Positions 8,002 through 16,301 are shown, numbered from the stretch's first letter. The stretch: DNA of 41,135 bases from Acidimicrobiia bacterium (GCA_021296315.1 JAGWAO010000004.1:1-41135); one strand, 5' to 3'. Numbers and translations are program-made. Notes: generated by a model not told the origin, from the letters alone.

Positions 8002-9576
8002 ATGCTCCTGGCTGAACTAGTCGCCTGCGCCGATGCCGTGGCCGCCACCTCGGCGCGCACGGGGAAGATCGAGTCCCTGGCCGAGTTGCTGCACCGAACG
8101 GACGGCCGCGAGGCCGGTGTGGTGGCCGGGCTGGTGGCGGGCGATCCCCGCCAGGGACGCGTCGGGGTGGGCTGGGCCACGGTGGCCACGCTGCAGGCGG
8201 ACACCGCCCACGAGCCCACCCTGACCGTAGGCGATCTCGACGCCATGCTCGGTGACGTAGCGGATGCAGCCGGTGACGGATCGGTCCAGAGGCGTCTCGA
8301 CATCCTCCAGGGCTTCCTGACGCGGGCCACGGCCTCCGAGGCCGACTTCGTGAGGCGGCTGCTCGTTGGAGAGCTGCGCCAGGGAGCCAGCGAGGGGGTG
8401 GTGGTGGAGGCGGTGGCCCGAGCTGCGGGCGTCGCGGCATCGGCGGTCCGTCGAGCCCTGATGCTGGTCGGCGACCTCGGCGAGACGGCCGGCATCGCTC
8501 TCACGCAGGGAGCCCCGGGACTGGAGGCGGCCCGGTTCGAGGTCTTTCGACCGATCCGGCCCATGTTGGCCTCCACCGCCGACGACACGGCCTCGGCGGT
8601 CGCTGAACTGGGCCGGTGCTCGGTGGAGTGGAAGCTGGACGGGATCCGCATCCAAGTCCATCGACGAGGCGACGAGGTCCGGATCTGGACGCGCAATCTG
8701 AACGACGTCACCGACCGTCTCAGCGAGGTCGCCGACGTGGTCCGCAGCCTTCCCGTCAAGGCTGCGGCGCTCGACGGGGAGGTGCTGGGACTGGCCGACG
8801 ATCTCGGACCGGCCGCCTTCCAGGACACGATGGGCCGTGTCGGCACGAGGCCCAGCAGCGAGAGCAGCCCCACCGGCGGCAGCAGCCCCACCGGCCATGA
8901 AGCGGTGCGGGTGAGCCCCATGTTCTTCGACGTACTCCACCTCGACGGGCGCGACCTGCTCGACGAGCCGCTCGAGGTGCGGCTCGGGTGCCTGGCCGGC
9001 GCGGCCGACCGGCATCGGGTGCCCGGTGTCGTCACCGAGGATCCCGATGAGGCCGAGCAGGTGTTCGCCGCCGCGGTGGAGGCCGGCCACGAGGGCGCGA
9101 TGGTGAAGGCCGCCGACGCCACCTACGCCGCGGGGCGGCGGGGAAAGGCGTGGCGCAAGGTGAAGCCGGTGCACCGTTTCGACCTGGTGGTCCTGGCAGT
9201 GGAGCCCGGGAGCGGGCGTCGTCGAGGCTGGCTGTCCAACATCCACCTGGGCGCCCGCGACCCCGACGGGGGTTTCGTGATGGTGGGTAAGACGTTCAAG
9301 GGCATGACCGACGGGATGCTGCAGTGGCAGACCAGGCGCTTCGACGAGCTGGCCACCGACCGCAAAGCGCACGTGGTGGAGTTGCTGCCGGAGCAGGTGG
9401 TGGAGATCGCGGTCGACGGTGTGCAGCGCTCGAGCCGCTACCCGGGCGGTGTGGCGCTGCGCTTCGCCAGGGTGGTGCGCTACCGCAGCGATAAGTCCGC
9501 CGCCGAGGCCGACACCATCGCCGCGGTCCGCGGCCTCCTCTCGGGTTCGGCGGGATCTATAGGCTCACGGCCATGA
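8002..9576 (+). CDS. ligB: ATP-dependent DNA ligase
   Basis: Archaeal/eukaryal-type ATP-dependent ligase, 524 residues, sealing nicks through a ligase-AMP intermediate. It has an N-terminal helical DNA-binding domain (about 1-190), an adenylation domain with motif I EWKLDGIRIQVHR (AMP-accepting Lys211), motif III FFDVLHLDG, motif IV EGAMVK and motif V WRKVKP, and a C-terminal OB fold. The layout matches mycobacterial LigB. A short Ser/Gly/Pro-rich insert (SSESSPTGGSSPTG, from a small tandem repeat) lies inside the adenylation domain. The ATG at 8002 has AGAAGA 5 nt upstream. It overlaps the DUF3039 gene by ATGA and sits in a group of repair genes. It probably supplements a main NAD-dependent LigA outside the window. 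Confidence 0.94.
   Translation: MLLAELVACADAVAATSARTGKIESLAELLHRTDGREAGVVAGLVAGDPRQGRVGVGWATVATLQADTAHEPTLTVGDLDAMLGDVADAAGDGSVQRRLDILQGFLTRATASEADFVRRLLVGELRQGASEGVVVEAVARAAGVAASAVRRALMLVGDLGETAGIALTQGAPGLEAARFEVFRPIRPMLASTADDTASAVAELGRCSVEWKLDGIRIQVHRRGDEVRIWTRNLNDVTDRLSEVADVVRSLPVKAAALDGEVLGLADDLGPAAFQDTMGRVGTRPSSESSPTGGSSPTGHEAVRVSPMFFDVLHLDGRDLLDEPLEVRLGCLAGAADRHRVPGVVTEDPDEAEQVFAAAVEAGHEGAMVKAADATYAAGRRGKAWRKVKPVHRFDLVVLAVEPGSGRRRGWLSNIHLGARDPDGGFVMVGKTFKGMTDGMLQWQTRRFDELATDRKAHVVELLPEQVVEIAVDGVQRSSRYPGGVALRFARVVRYRSDKSAAEADTIAAVRGLLSGSAGSIGSRP
9560..9565 (+). promoter_or_regulatory. Possible internal -10 box for the DUF3039 gene
   Basis: TAGGCT, 7 nt before the ATG at 9573 and inside the ligB 3' end, matches the spacing seen at other leaderless starts here. 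Translational coupling from ligB through ATGA is the alternative. Confidence 0.35.
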
Positions 9577-9863
9577 CTGCCAGAGCCAGCATCTCCGCCA
9601 CCGCCGCAGCCGAGACGATTCCGGCACCGGGAACCTCCACCGTCACCGAGCCCGACGTGCGGGAGGTCACCGACGACGGGGACCACGACCGCTTCGCCCA
9701 CTACACCCGCCGGGCCGACGCCAACCGGGCCTACGTCGAGGGCACGCCGGTGCGCGCGCTGTGCGGGAAGGTCTGGGTTCCCAGCCGGGACCCGTCCCGA
9801 TACCCAGTCTGCCCGGAGTGCACCAAGATCCGGGAACGACTTCGCAGGCGGGCCTTCAACTAG
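9573..9863 (+). CDS. DUF3039 domain protein
   Basis: Small actinobacterial protein of unknown function, 96 residues. The conserved part is DGDHDRFAHYTRR, then TPVRALCGKVWVPSRDPSRYPVCPEC. The single Cys in ALCGK plus the CPEC pair and the His residues could bind a metal. The first 35 residues are Ala/Thr/Pro-rich and probably disordered. Its ATG overlaps the ligB stop (ATGA), so the two are probably co-translated; an internal leaderless promoter is also possible. The coupling to a DNA ligase hints at a DNA-related role, but this is context only. Confidence 0.85.
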   Translation: MTARASISATAAAETIPAPGTSTVTEPDVREVTDDGDHDRFAHYTRRADANRAYVEGTPVRALCGKVWVPSRDPSRYPVCPECTKIRERLRRRAFN

Positions 9864-9893
9864 AGGCCGAGGGGATAGGCGCCGGAGACCGCG

Positions 9894-10325
9894 GTGCGCA
9901 CCCACCTGCAGGGCACGTTCCTGCTGATCGTGCTGTTGCTCGTCTTCTGGGGGATGCTCAATTGGGCCGTTCCCATCCTGGACAACGCCGTATTCGGCGA
10001 TGACGGTGCCATCGTGGCCCGAGCGCCCCTGGAGGTGGACGATCCGGCCGATCCCGAGCGCGGCTTGGAGGAGGATCGGCCGCTCGACGGCAACGAGGTG
10101 GCCGACTTGCAGGGCGCGCTGACCCAGCTCGGCTACAGCCCCGGCCCGATCGACGGCATCATGGGCGAACTGACTCGCCAGGCCATCGACGAGGCCAAGG
10201 CCGATGTCGGACTGGCGGAGGCGTCGGACCGCAAGCTGCTGGAGACCCTTCAAGCCGCCCTGGAGGCTCTCAGCTCCGCCTCCGACCCCAACTCCGCCTC
10301 CGACCCGGACGCGCCGGGACCCTGA
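9894..10325 (+). CDS. Membrane-anchored peptidoglycan-binding-like protein
   Basis: 143-residue protein with one N-terminal membrane segment (about residues 8-26, FLLIVLLLVFWGMLNW), an acidic linker, and a region resembling a PG_binding_1 helical repeat: VADLQGALTQLGYSPGPIDGIMGELTRQAI. The LGY.PGPIDG.MG pattern is the hallmark of that fold. The tail is Ser/Asp/Pro-rich with a short SASDPN/SASDPD repeat. The GTG at 9894 has GGAGA 6 nt upstream. Topology suggests a single-pass protein with the binding domain outside the cytoplasm. It sits between the DUF3039 gene and a DNA glycosylase, with one base between its stop and the glycosylase ATG. No clear functional link to repair is seen. Confidence 0.75.
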   Translation: MRTHLQGTFLLIVLLLVFWGMLNWAVPILDNAVFGDDGAIVARAPLEVDDPADPERGLEEDRPLDGNEVADLQGALTQLGYSPGPIDGIMGELTRQAIDEAKADVGLAEASDRKLLETLQAALEALSSASDPNSASDPDAPGP

Positions 10326-10326
10326 G

Positions 10327-11253
10327 ATGCCGCGCTCGGGCGACACCGCACTGGCCGCGCCGGACCGGGCGCCCGACCGTTCGACGGTCTTCCGGCCCCG
10401 CTACGACCTGAACCTGAAGGTGACGTTGATGTGGGTGAAGACGTCGCAGCGGCGGAAGGGCGTCGGCTGGTGGGCCACCGAGACGCCCGAAGGGTCGGCC
10501 TCGGTGGCCTTCCGGGCCGTCGGCGGCGAGGTTGTCGCCGACGCCTGGGGTCCCGGCGCCGAATGGGCCATCGACCGGGTGCCGGCCCTGCTGGGAGGCA
10601 GCGACGATCCCCGCGGGTTCCGCCCCCTGGATCCGGTGGTGCGTGATCTGGTGGACCGGCTGGGTGTGCCCCGGTTGGGTGCCACCGGCCGCTGGTTCGA
10701 GGCCATGGCCACCGCCGCGGTGTACCAGCGGGTGGTGAGCGCCGACGCCAGGACCGCGGTGGCCCGGATGGGTCGGCTGCACGGGGCCGAGGTTCCCGGA
10801 GGGGGGCCGTTGCCGCTGTTCCCCCGCCCCGAGGCGGTGTTGCGGGTACCCGACCACGGATTCCATCGGGCCGGCGTCGACCGGGCGCGCACCCGGGTGA
10901 TCCGGGTCGCCGCCAAGCACGCCGGCCGCCTCGAAGAGCTGGGCGAGCGGCCGGCAGCCGAGGCCCGCCAGTGGCTGCAGCGCCTTCCCGGCGTGGGACC
11001 CTGGACCGCGGCCCGCACGACGGGCGCGGCGGCGGGTGACCCCGACTCAGTGCCGGTGGGCGACCTGCACGTGCCGAGGCTGGTGACCTACGCCCTCAGC
11101 GGCGCCACCGACGGCAACGACGACTCGATGCTGGAGTTGCTGGAGCCCTACGCCGGCCACCGGGGCCGGGTTGTCCGCCTGGTGAAGGCCGCCGGCATCG
11201 GCCCGCCGAGGCACCACCCCGCCCCGACGCGCTTCGACATCAGCCGCATCTAG
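10327..11253 (+). CDS. HhH-GPD DNA glycosylase (AlkA/3-methyladenine type)
   Basis: Base-excision glycosylase of the helix-hairpin-helix GPD superfamily, 308 residues. The helix-hairpin-helix is LQRLPGVGPWTAARTT (about 216-231), followed by the Gly/Pro-Asp loop DSVPVGDLHVPRLVTYAL, with the likely catalytic Asp246 in VGDLH. The N-terminal half is the AlkA-like sheet region plus helices. Start ATG 10327 lies one base after the preceding stop; a longer reading from 10204 would lie inside that gene and shows no homology. It belongs to the family often named DNA-3-methyladenine glycosylase II; the exact lesion range is unknown. It converges on an AlkD-like gene, so two alkylation-repair glycosylases face each other with one palindrome between them. 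Confidence 0.88.
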   Translation: MPRSGDTALAAPDRAPDRSTVFRPRYDLNLKVTLMWVKTSQRRKGVGWWATETPEGSASVAFRAVGGEVVADAWGPGAEWAIDRVPALLGGSDDPRGFRPLDPVVRDLVDRLGVPRLGATGRWFEAMATAAVYQRVVSADARTAVARMGRLHGAEVPGGGPLPLFPRPEAVLRVPDHGFHRAGVDRARTRVIRVAAKHAGRLEELGERPAAEARQWLQRLPGVGPWTAARTTGAAAGDPDSVPVGDLHVPRLVTYALSGATDGNDDSMLELLEPYAGHRGRVVRLVKAAGIGPPRHHPAPTRFDISRI

Positions 11254-11291
11254 CCGGCCATCGAGACCGCCGGACGGCAGACTCGGCCATC

Positions 11292-11339
11292 GAATTGGCA
11301 GCCCACAACGCCCAAATGGGATCCCTGCGCTGCCAATTC
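11292..11339 (+). repeat. Intergenic palindrome, single copy with perfect arms
   Basis: 48 bp. Both outer arms are exact (GAATTGGCAGC/GCTGCCAATTC), the only such copy in the window. The inner stem is CCC/GGG with loop AAAT, in place of the GCC/GGC of other copies. It lies between the convergent glycosylase and AlkD-like genes. Confidence 0.88.
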
Positions 11340-11376
11340 ACGCCTGCAGCCCCACAGCCTCGCCCGGCGGGTGTGC

Positions 11377-12099
11377 TTAACCGGCTCGGAGCTTCGCGGC
11401 TTTGGCGGCTTGCCGTGCGGCCTTGGCGGTCCGGTGGGCCAGGGTGCGGTTCACGTAGGGGGCCACCTCGGGGGTCTTGCAGCCGGTCCGGCCGTGGTCG
11501 ACCTTCACCGGGCCGATGCGCTCGGCTGCGGCCAGCACCGAACTGCGCAGGCTGCCGTCGCGCAGGGCCATAACGATCATGGCGCCGTTCATCTCGTGGC
11601 GGACCCGGTTGGGTCGCTCACCTATCTCGACTTCGATCTGGTCCAGCAGGCCTTGGAGCTCCTCGAGCGACCAAACGTCCGGATCCTCGGCGCTGCAGGT
11701 GACGATGAACCAGCCGACCGACGCGGGCCACTCGCCGGGATCGTCTCGCCAGGAGTCACTCAACGTCCGGGCGTGCGGCGTCCGGGCGCACAGCCCGCCC
11801 AAACCCTCGGCCAGGATGTAGTTGTCGACGTCTCCCAGCCACCGGCGAGCCAGCGGCTCGTCCAGTGCGGTGGGATCGGCCACCCGCAGCGCCAGCACCC
11901 GGGCGTCGTGGTTGCCGGCGTCCCACAGTTGCTGAGCCAGCGTGTGGTCGGTCTTGATCGGTTTGGCGATCTTGCCCAGGGCGGCGTAGCTGACCCCGAA
12001 CATGGGCTCGGCCGCGCCGTGGCGGGCATAGACCTTGCGGTTCTGAGCCGTCCCCGCCGCCTCTAGTTGTTCCATCACAGCGCTGAGATCGCTCCCCAC
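11377..12099 (-). CDS. DNA alkylation repair protein (AlkD-like)
   Basis: HEAT-repeat DNA glycosylase family (DNA_alkylation/AlkD), about 240 residues, which removes N3- and N7-alkylated purines in characterised members. Recognisable segments are KVYARHGAAEPMFGVSYAALGKIAKPIK near the N-terminus, HDARVLALRVAD, and WFIVTCSAEDPDVW in the middle. The C-terminus is Lys/Ala-rich (TAKAARQAAKAAK), probably basic and flexible. The GTG at 12099 is chosen because AAGGAG lies 5 nt upstream; a longer start (GTG 12126) would overlap the beta-lactamase-like stop as GTGA and is possible. It follows that gene and faces the HhH-GPD glycosylase. Confidence 0.88.
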   Translation of the reverse strand: MGSDLSAVMEQLEAAGTAQNRKVYARHGAAEPMFGVSYAALGKIAKPIKTDHTLAQQLWDAGNHDARVLALRVADPTALDEPLARRWLGDVDNYILAEGLGGLCARTPHARTLSDSWRDDPGEWPASVGWFIVTCSAEDPDVWSLEELQGLLDQIEVEIGERPNRVRHEMNGAMIVMALRDGSLRSSVLAAAERIGPVKVDHGRTGCKTPEVAPYVNRTLAHRTAKAARQAAKAAKLRAG

Positions 12100-12122
12100 C
12101 TTCGCTCCTTGCGTTTGTTGGC

Positions 12123-13340
12123 TCACCCGGTGAAGTCACGAGTGAACAGGCGGTAGGCCAGATTGTCGACACTGACCACCGAGTTCGACAGGATGGCAAC
12201 CCCTTCACCCGTCCCGGGATCGAAGCCGATGAACGAGGCGTAGCCGCCGGTTGCGCCGTTGTGCCACACGAACTCGCGGTCGCCCTCCCTCGCGATGATC
12301 CACCCCAGCGCGATGTCCATGCCCAGCGCCGGCTCCTCCCGCCGGGGCATGCGAGCGAACTCCATCGCCTCTCGCAGGGGCGACTCACGCAGACCGAGAT
12401 TCGCTTCGAGGAAGGTCAGAAGGTCGTTGACGGTAGATCGCAGGGCTCCCGCCCCAGCGAGGACCGCAAGATCCCAATTCGCGGTCGGACGAAGCCTCCC
12501 GTCATGACCGGTGGCCAGGCGATCGCGAAGCGACGGCATCAACTCGACCGCGGTGTCGGACATCTGCAGCGGTCCGAGGATCCGCTCGCGGATGAGCGTC
12601 TCGAAGTCGGTGCCCTCCCCGACGGCGAGAGCGTGGCCCAGCAGGCCGTAGCCAACATTCGAATACTCGACGGCGTCGCCGACGTCGCGACGCAGTTCGT
12701 GGGACGACAGGAAGGCGTACAGATCGTTGGCGGTGTAGTCGGCGTAAGGGTTGGCCGGATCTTCCGGGTCGAAGTTGTCGGGCAGGCGGGGCAGCCCTGA
12801 GCTGTGGGTGGCCAAGTGGCCCAGCGTGATCTCGGCGCCGTTGCGAGTCGGAATCCGCGCCTCGCCGTCGAGAAGGCCCTGCACCGGCGTGTCCAGCCCC
12901 AACTCTTCCCGCGATACCAGATCGGCCAGCAGCGTGGATGTGAGCACCTTCGTGATCGAGCCGATCTCGAAGACAGTGCCCCCATCGGGCTGGGTCGGGT
13001 CGTCTGCGCTGAGTCGTCCGTATCCGACCACAACGCGACCCCCGGCGCCGGTCACGCCGGCCACGACGCCGACGCTCTGCCGGTCGCCGTCCACGAAACC
13101 CGCCAAGAGCTTGCGCATCTGCTCGCTCAGCGTCCCATCATCCTGCCCACTGGGCGTCTCGACATCCGGCCCAGGCTCCGGCGTCTCAACATCCGATCCG
13201 CTGAGTGTCTGAGCATCCGATCCAGACTCCGGCGTCCCAGCATCCGATCCAGACTCCGGCGTCCCAGCATCCGATCCAGACTCCGGCGTCTCAACATCCG
13301 ATCCGCTGAGTGTCTGAGCATCCGGCGCGGCCTCGGTCAC
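12123..13340 (-). CDS. Serine hydrolase, beta-lactamase class C-like, probable lipoprotein
   Basis: Penicillin-binding-protein/beta-lactamase class C fold, 405 residues from the GTG at 13340. Catalytic motifs: SITK (SxxK), EYSNVGYG (YxN) and HNGATGG (HxG). Such proteins may be esterases, D-amino peptidases or beta-lactamases; no drug resistance can be inferred. The N-terminal 65 residues are a low-complexity linker of six 8-9-residue repeats (GSDAGTPES and variants). In the same frame upstream, 13409-13341 encodes a strong lipoprotein signal (TRRALAAGVGLALWCAAC) but with ACG where the start codon should be, preceded by GGAGGGGGG. The true start may therefore be at 13409, making the protein membrane-anchored. 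It lies directly after the MBL hydrolase gene. Confidence 0.87.
   Translation of the reverse strand: MTEAAPDAQTLSGSDVETPESGSDAGTPESGSDAGTPESGSDAQTLSGSDVETPEPGPDVETPSGQDDGTLSEQMRKLLAGFVDGDRQSVGVVAGVTGAGGRVVVGYGRLSADDPTQPDGGTVFEIGSITKVLTSTLLADLVSREELGLDTPVQGLLDGEARIPTRNGAEITLGHLATHSSGLPRLPDNFDPEDPANPYADYTANDLYAFLSSHELRRDVGDAVEYSNVGYGLLGHALAVGEGTDFETLIRERILGPLQMSDTAVELMPSLRDRLATGHDGRLRPTANWDLAVLAGAGALRSTVNDLLTFLEANLGLRESPLREAMEFARMPRREEPALGMDIALGWIIAREGDREFVWHNGATGGYASFIGFDPGTGEGVAILSNSVVSVDNLAYRLFTRDFTG
13149..13304 (-). repeat. 27-bp in-frame tandem repeats (linker)
   Basis: Six tandem units of 24-27 bp encode the GSDxxTPES linker of the serine hydrolase. The units around 13224-13277 are nearly identical, so copy number probably varies between strains. 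Confidence 0.8.
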
Positions 13341-13413
13341 AGTGCTCGGGCCCGCACAGGCAGCACACCAAAGCGCGAGGCCGACTCCAGCCGCGAGCGC
13401 CCTGCGCGTGGAA

Positions 13414-14052
13414 CTACCCCCCTCCGCTCAGACCTAGCTCCGAGATGCGGTCCAGGACCCGCTCGGTCTCGGCTGCGATGGTGGTGTTGTCGCCGTGGCC
13501 GGTGTGCACCACCGTGTCGACCGGCAACGTGAGCAGGCGGTCACGGATGCTGCGCAGGATGGTGGGCTCGTCGCTGTAGCTGCGACCGGTGGCGCCCGGC
13601 CCACCGCAGAACAGGGTGTCTCCGGACAGCACCCGGCCGTCAGTGACGTCGTGAAAGCAGCAGCAGCCCGGCGAGTGGCCCGGCGTGTGGATCACCCCGA
13701 GTTCATGACCGCCCGCGGCCAGCACCGAACCCGGCTCCAGGTCGCGGTCGGGCGAGTCGCCGGGATGGACCACGTCCCACAGCATGCGGTCGCTCGGATG
13801 CAGCAGCACCGGAGCGTCCACTGCGTCGCGCAGAGCCACCGCCGCGTTGATGTGGTCGTTGTGGCCGTGGGTGCACACGATGGCTGCCACCCGCCGGCCG
13901 GCCACCGCGGACGCGATGGGCTCATGGTCGTGGGCGGCGTCGAAGATAAGCACCTCGCGGTCGTCGCCCACCAGCCAGATGTTGTTGGTGACCTCCCACT
14001 CGCCGCCGTCGAGCGCGAAGACGCCGTCGGTGGTGACCAGCTCGATGGGCAC
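13414..14052 (-). CDS. MBL-fold hydrolase linked to mycothiol-dependent formaldehyde dehydrogenase
   Basis: Metallo-beta-lactamase fold hydrolase, 212 residues, glyoxalase II-like in size. Metal motif THGHNDH gives His62, His64, Asp66 and His67; further ligands are HTPGHSPG and the Asp in LSGDTLF. Start GTG 14052 gives PIELVTTDGVFALDGG. It lies 20 bp after mscR on the same strand. In mycobacteria mscR is likewise followed by an MBL gene (Rv2259-Rv2260), so the pairing is conserved. By analogy with glutathione and S-formylglutathione hydrolase, it may hydrolyse S-formylmycothiol; that is inference. The reading frame ends in LSGGG and a TAG that overlaps the region just before the beta-lactamase-like gene. 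Confidence 0.9.
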   Translation of the reverse strand: MPIELVTTDGVFALDGGEWEVTNNIWLVGDDREVLIFDAAHDHEPIASAVAGRRVAAIVCTHGHNDHINAAVALRDAVDAPVLLHPSDRMLWDVVHPGDSPDRDLEPGSVLAAGGHELGVIHTPGHSPGCCCFHDVTDGRVLSGDTLFCGGPGATGRSYSDEPTILRSIRDRLLTLPVDTVVHTGHGDNTTIAAETERVLDRISELGLSGGG

Positions 14053-14072
14053 GGCCTCGATCCCAGCCCGGA

Positions 14073-15158
14073 TCAGAGAACGACGACGGAGCGCAGCACC
14101 TCGCCGCGCTCCATCTTGTGGAAGGCCTCCTCCACATCGCCGAGGCTGACCGTCTCCGACACGAAGCCGTCGAGGTCGAGCCGGCCTTGGAGGTACAGGT
14201 CGATCAGCATGGGGAAGTCGCGGCTCGGCAGGCAGTCGCCGTACCAGCTGGACTTGAGGGCGCCTCCCCGGCCGAACACCTCGATGAAGGGCAGCTCGAT
14301 GGTCATGTCCGGGCGGGGCACGCCGACCAGCACCACCGTTCCGGCCAGGTCACGGGCCTCGAACGCCTGGCGGTAGGTCTGCGGCAGTCCAATCGCCTCG
14401 ATGGCCACGTCCACGCCGTTGCCGTCGGTCAGGGCCTGGATCTCCGCCACCGGGTCGGCCTCCGACGAGTTGATGGTGTGGGTGGCCCCGAATCCCTTGG
14501 CCCACTCGAGCTTGCGGTCGTCGATGTCCACGCCGATGATGGTCGAGGCGCCGGCCAGCTTGGCGCCGGCGATGGCGGCGTCGCCCACTCCCCCGCAGCC
14601 GAACACGGCCACGCTGTCGCCCCGACCCACACCGCCGGTGTTGATCGCTGCGCCGATCCCGGCCATCACCCCGCAGCCGAGCAGCCCCGCCGCGGTGGCC
14701 GGGGCGGCCGAGTCGACCTTGGTGCACTGGCCAGCAGCCACCAGCGTCTTCTCGACGAAGGCACCGATGCCCAGCGCGGGCGACAGATCCGTGCCGTCGG
14801 CCAGCGTCATCTTCTGGGACGCGTTATGGGTGCTGAAGCAGATCTGGGGCCGGCCCCGCAGGCATGAGCGGCACTGGCCGCACACCGCCCGCCAGTTGAG
14901 GATCACGTAGTCGCCGGGCGCCACCTCGGTCACACCGTCGCCGACGGACTCCACCACCCCGGCGGCCTCGTGGCCCAACAGGAAGGGGAACTCGTCGTTG
15001 ATGCCGCCCTCCCGGTAGTGGAGGTCGGTGTGGCAGACGCCGCACGCCTGGATGGCCACCACCGCCTCGCCCGGGCCGGGGTCGGGGACAACGACATCGG
15101 TGATAGTGACGGGCTCGCCCACCGCCATCGACACCACTCCTCGCACGGTCTGGGGCAT
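14073..15158 (-). CDS. mscR: S-(hydroxymethyl)mycothiol dehydrogenase / S-nitrosomycothiol reductase
   Basis: Zinc-dependent class III-type alcohol dehydrogenase, 361 residues, oxidising the mycothiol-formaldehyde adduct with NAD and reducing S-nitrosomycothiol. It aligns by eye almost throughout with M. tuberculosis Rv2259: [29 protein letters not shown] (catalytic-zinc residues Cys42 and His63), structural-zinc cluster [18 protein letters not shown]-binding [12 protein letters not shown], and the diagnostic [17 protein letters not shown]. The ATG at 15158 has GGAGGA 7 nt upstream. A -10-like TATTGT lies about 40 nt further up, leaving a short leader. Downstream is the MBL hydrolase, probably co-transcribed. 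Its presence implies the host makes mycothiol, an actinobacterial thiol. Confidence 0.95.
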   Translation of the reverse strand: MPQTVRGVVSMAVGEPVTITDVVVPDPGPGEAVVAIQACGVCHTDLHYREGGINDEFPFLLGHEAAGVVESVGDGVTEVAPGDYVILNWRAVCGQCRSCLRGRPQICFSTHNASQKMTLADGTDLSPALGIGAFVEKTLVAAGQCTKVDSAAPATAAGLLGCGVMAGIGAAINTGGVGRGDSVAVFGCGGVGDAAIAGAKLAGASTIIGVDIDDRKLEWAKGFGATHTINSSEADPVAEIQALTDGNGVDVAIEAIGLPQTYRQAFEARDLAGTVVLVGVPRPDMTIELPFIEVFGRGGALKSSWYGDCLPSRDFPMLIDLYLQGRLDLDGFVSETVSLGDVEEAFHKMERGEVLRSVVVL

Positions 15159-15197
15159 GTCTCGGTCCTCCTGTGGGTGCTTCCGGACGACGCGGGC

Positions 15198-15203
15198 ACA
15201 ATA
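15198..15203 (-). promoter_or_regulatory. Candidate -10 box of mscR
   Basis: TATTGT on the minus strand, about 40 nt before the mscR ATG. Unlike most promoters here it leaves room for a leader with a strong GGAGGA ribosome site. Confidence 0.4.
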
Positions 15204-15318
15204 CCGCGCCGGAGAGGCCGCGTGGAGAGGCGGAGGTGACTCGGCGATGAGGAACCGTGTGCTGTGCCGTCGCCGGCCCGGCGTTGCGTTCGGCAGGATC
15301 GGTATGGGAGCAAGGGCG

Positions 15319-15324
15319 TAGAGT
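15319..15324 (+). promoter_or_regulatory. Leaderless -10 box of the DUF2277 gene
   Basis: TAGAGT, 7 nt before the ATG at 15332, with no ribosome-binding sequence between. It supports this ATG over longer readings. Confidence 0.5.
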
Positions 15325-15331
15325 CGCGGCC

Positions 15332-15595
15332 ATGTGCCGCAACATCACAACCCTGAGGGGTCTGGCCCCGCCCGCCACGACCACCGAGATCGAGGCCGCC
15401 GCCCGGCAGTACGTCCGCAAGGTCAGCGGGGTGCAGAAGACGTCGGCGACGACCGAGGCCGCTTTCGAGCAGGCCGTCGCCATCGTCGCCGACGCCACCG
15501 CCGACCTGCTGGCCACCCTGCCGCCCCGCCGGACGCCGCCGCGCGCCGATCCGCCGTTGCGGCGTCTGGCATCGGCCGCGGCCGGTACCCCCTGA
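15332..15595 (+). CDS. DUF2277 protein
   Basis: 87-residue protein of the DUF2277 family, function unknown. The conserved N-terminus [33 protein letters not shown] is characteristic and fixes the start at 15332, as does a -10 box 7 nt upstream. The C-terminal part is Arg/Pro-rich ([16 protein letters not shown]). Residue Cys2 next to Arg and Asn is strictly at the start, which suggests N-terminal Met removal would expose a cysteine. It is followed 7 nt later by pcm, so the two probably form an operon. Confidence 0.88.
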   Translation: MCRNITTLRGLAPPATTTEIEAAARQYVRKVSGVQKTSATTEAAFEQAVAIVADATADLLATLPPRRTPPRADPPLRRLASAAAGTP

Positions 15596-15602
15596 GACTC
15601 CG

Positions 15603-16301
15603 GTGGCCGGTTCGACGCGCCAGTTGTCGGACCTCGTGGCCCAGGCCCGCCGGTACGGAGTGCGCGACGAGGCCGTCCTGGAGGCCATCGGGCGGGTGCC
15701 GCGCCAGCGCTTCGTCCCCCGCCGGCTCGCGGCGGCCGCCTTCGACGACGGGCCCCTGCCGATCGGGGAGGGCCAGACCATCAGCCAGCCCGCCATGGTG
15801 GCCATGATGGCCGAGGCGGCCCAGCTGAACCCCGACGACCGCGTGCTCGAAGTGGGCGCCGGCTCCGGGTACGGCGCGCTGGTGCTGCGGGCCCTCGCCG
15901 GGCGGGTGGTGACCATCGAACGGCGGTCGGCGCTGGCCGAGAAGGCTCGAGCCGCTCTGGCGAGCGAGGGCCTGGGAGAGGTGGAGGTCGTGGTGGGCGA
16001 CGGCACGCTAGGGTGGCCTGAGGAGGCGCCCTACGACGCCATCGTCGTCACCGCAGCCGGTCCGGCGCCCCCGCCTCCCCTGCTGGAGCAGCTCGCGCCC
16101 GGTGGGCGCCTGGTGATACCGATCGGCGCTCGGCACGGCCACCAGCACCTCATGCGCTACACGCGGCACGGCCAGGCGGACGGTGACGGTGGCGACGGCG
16201 GCGGGAACGGTTCGCCCGGCCAGGAGTACCGCGAGGAGCGGCTCACGCCCGTACGCTTCGTGCCCCTCATCGGCACCCACGGCTTCGGACCCGGCAGGTG
16301 A
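15603..16301 (+). CDS. pcm: Protein-L-isoaspartate O-methyltransferase
   Basis: SAM-dependent carboxyl methyltransferase that repairs isoaspartyl residues in damaged proteins. The 232-residue product has the family hallmark IGEGQTISQPAMVAMM, SAM-binding motif I VLEVGAGSGYGALVL, and a post-motif region VVVGDGTLGWPEEAPYDAIVVTAA. The C-terminal segment holds a Gly/Asp-rich insertion (QADGDGGDGGGNGSPGQEY) before the usual LTPVRFVPLIG, longer than in most relatives and probably a loop. The GTG at 15603 begins shortly after the DUF2277 stop. A palindrome lies between its stop and the next gene on the same strand. Confidence 0.93.
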   Translation: MAGSTRQLSDLVAQARRYGVRDEAVLEAIGRVPRQRFVPRRLAAAAFDDGPLPIGEGQTISQPAMVAMMAEAAQLNPDDRVLEVGAGSGYGALVLRALAGRVVTIERRSALAEKARAALASEGLGEVEVVVGDGTLGWPEEAPYDAIVVTAAGPAPPPPLLEQLAPGGRLVIPIGARHGHQHLMRYTRHGQADGDGGDGGGNGSPGQEYREERLTPVRFVPLIGTHGFGPGR

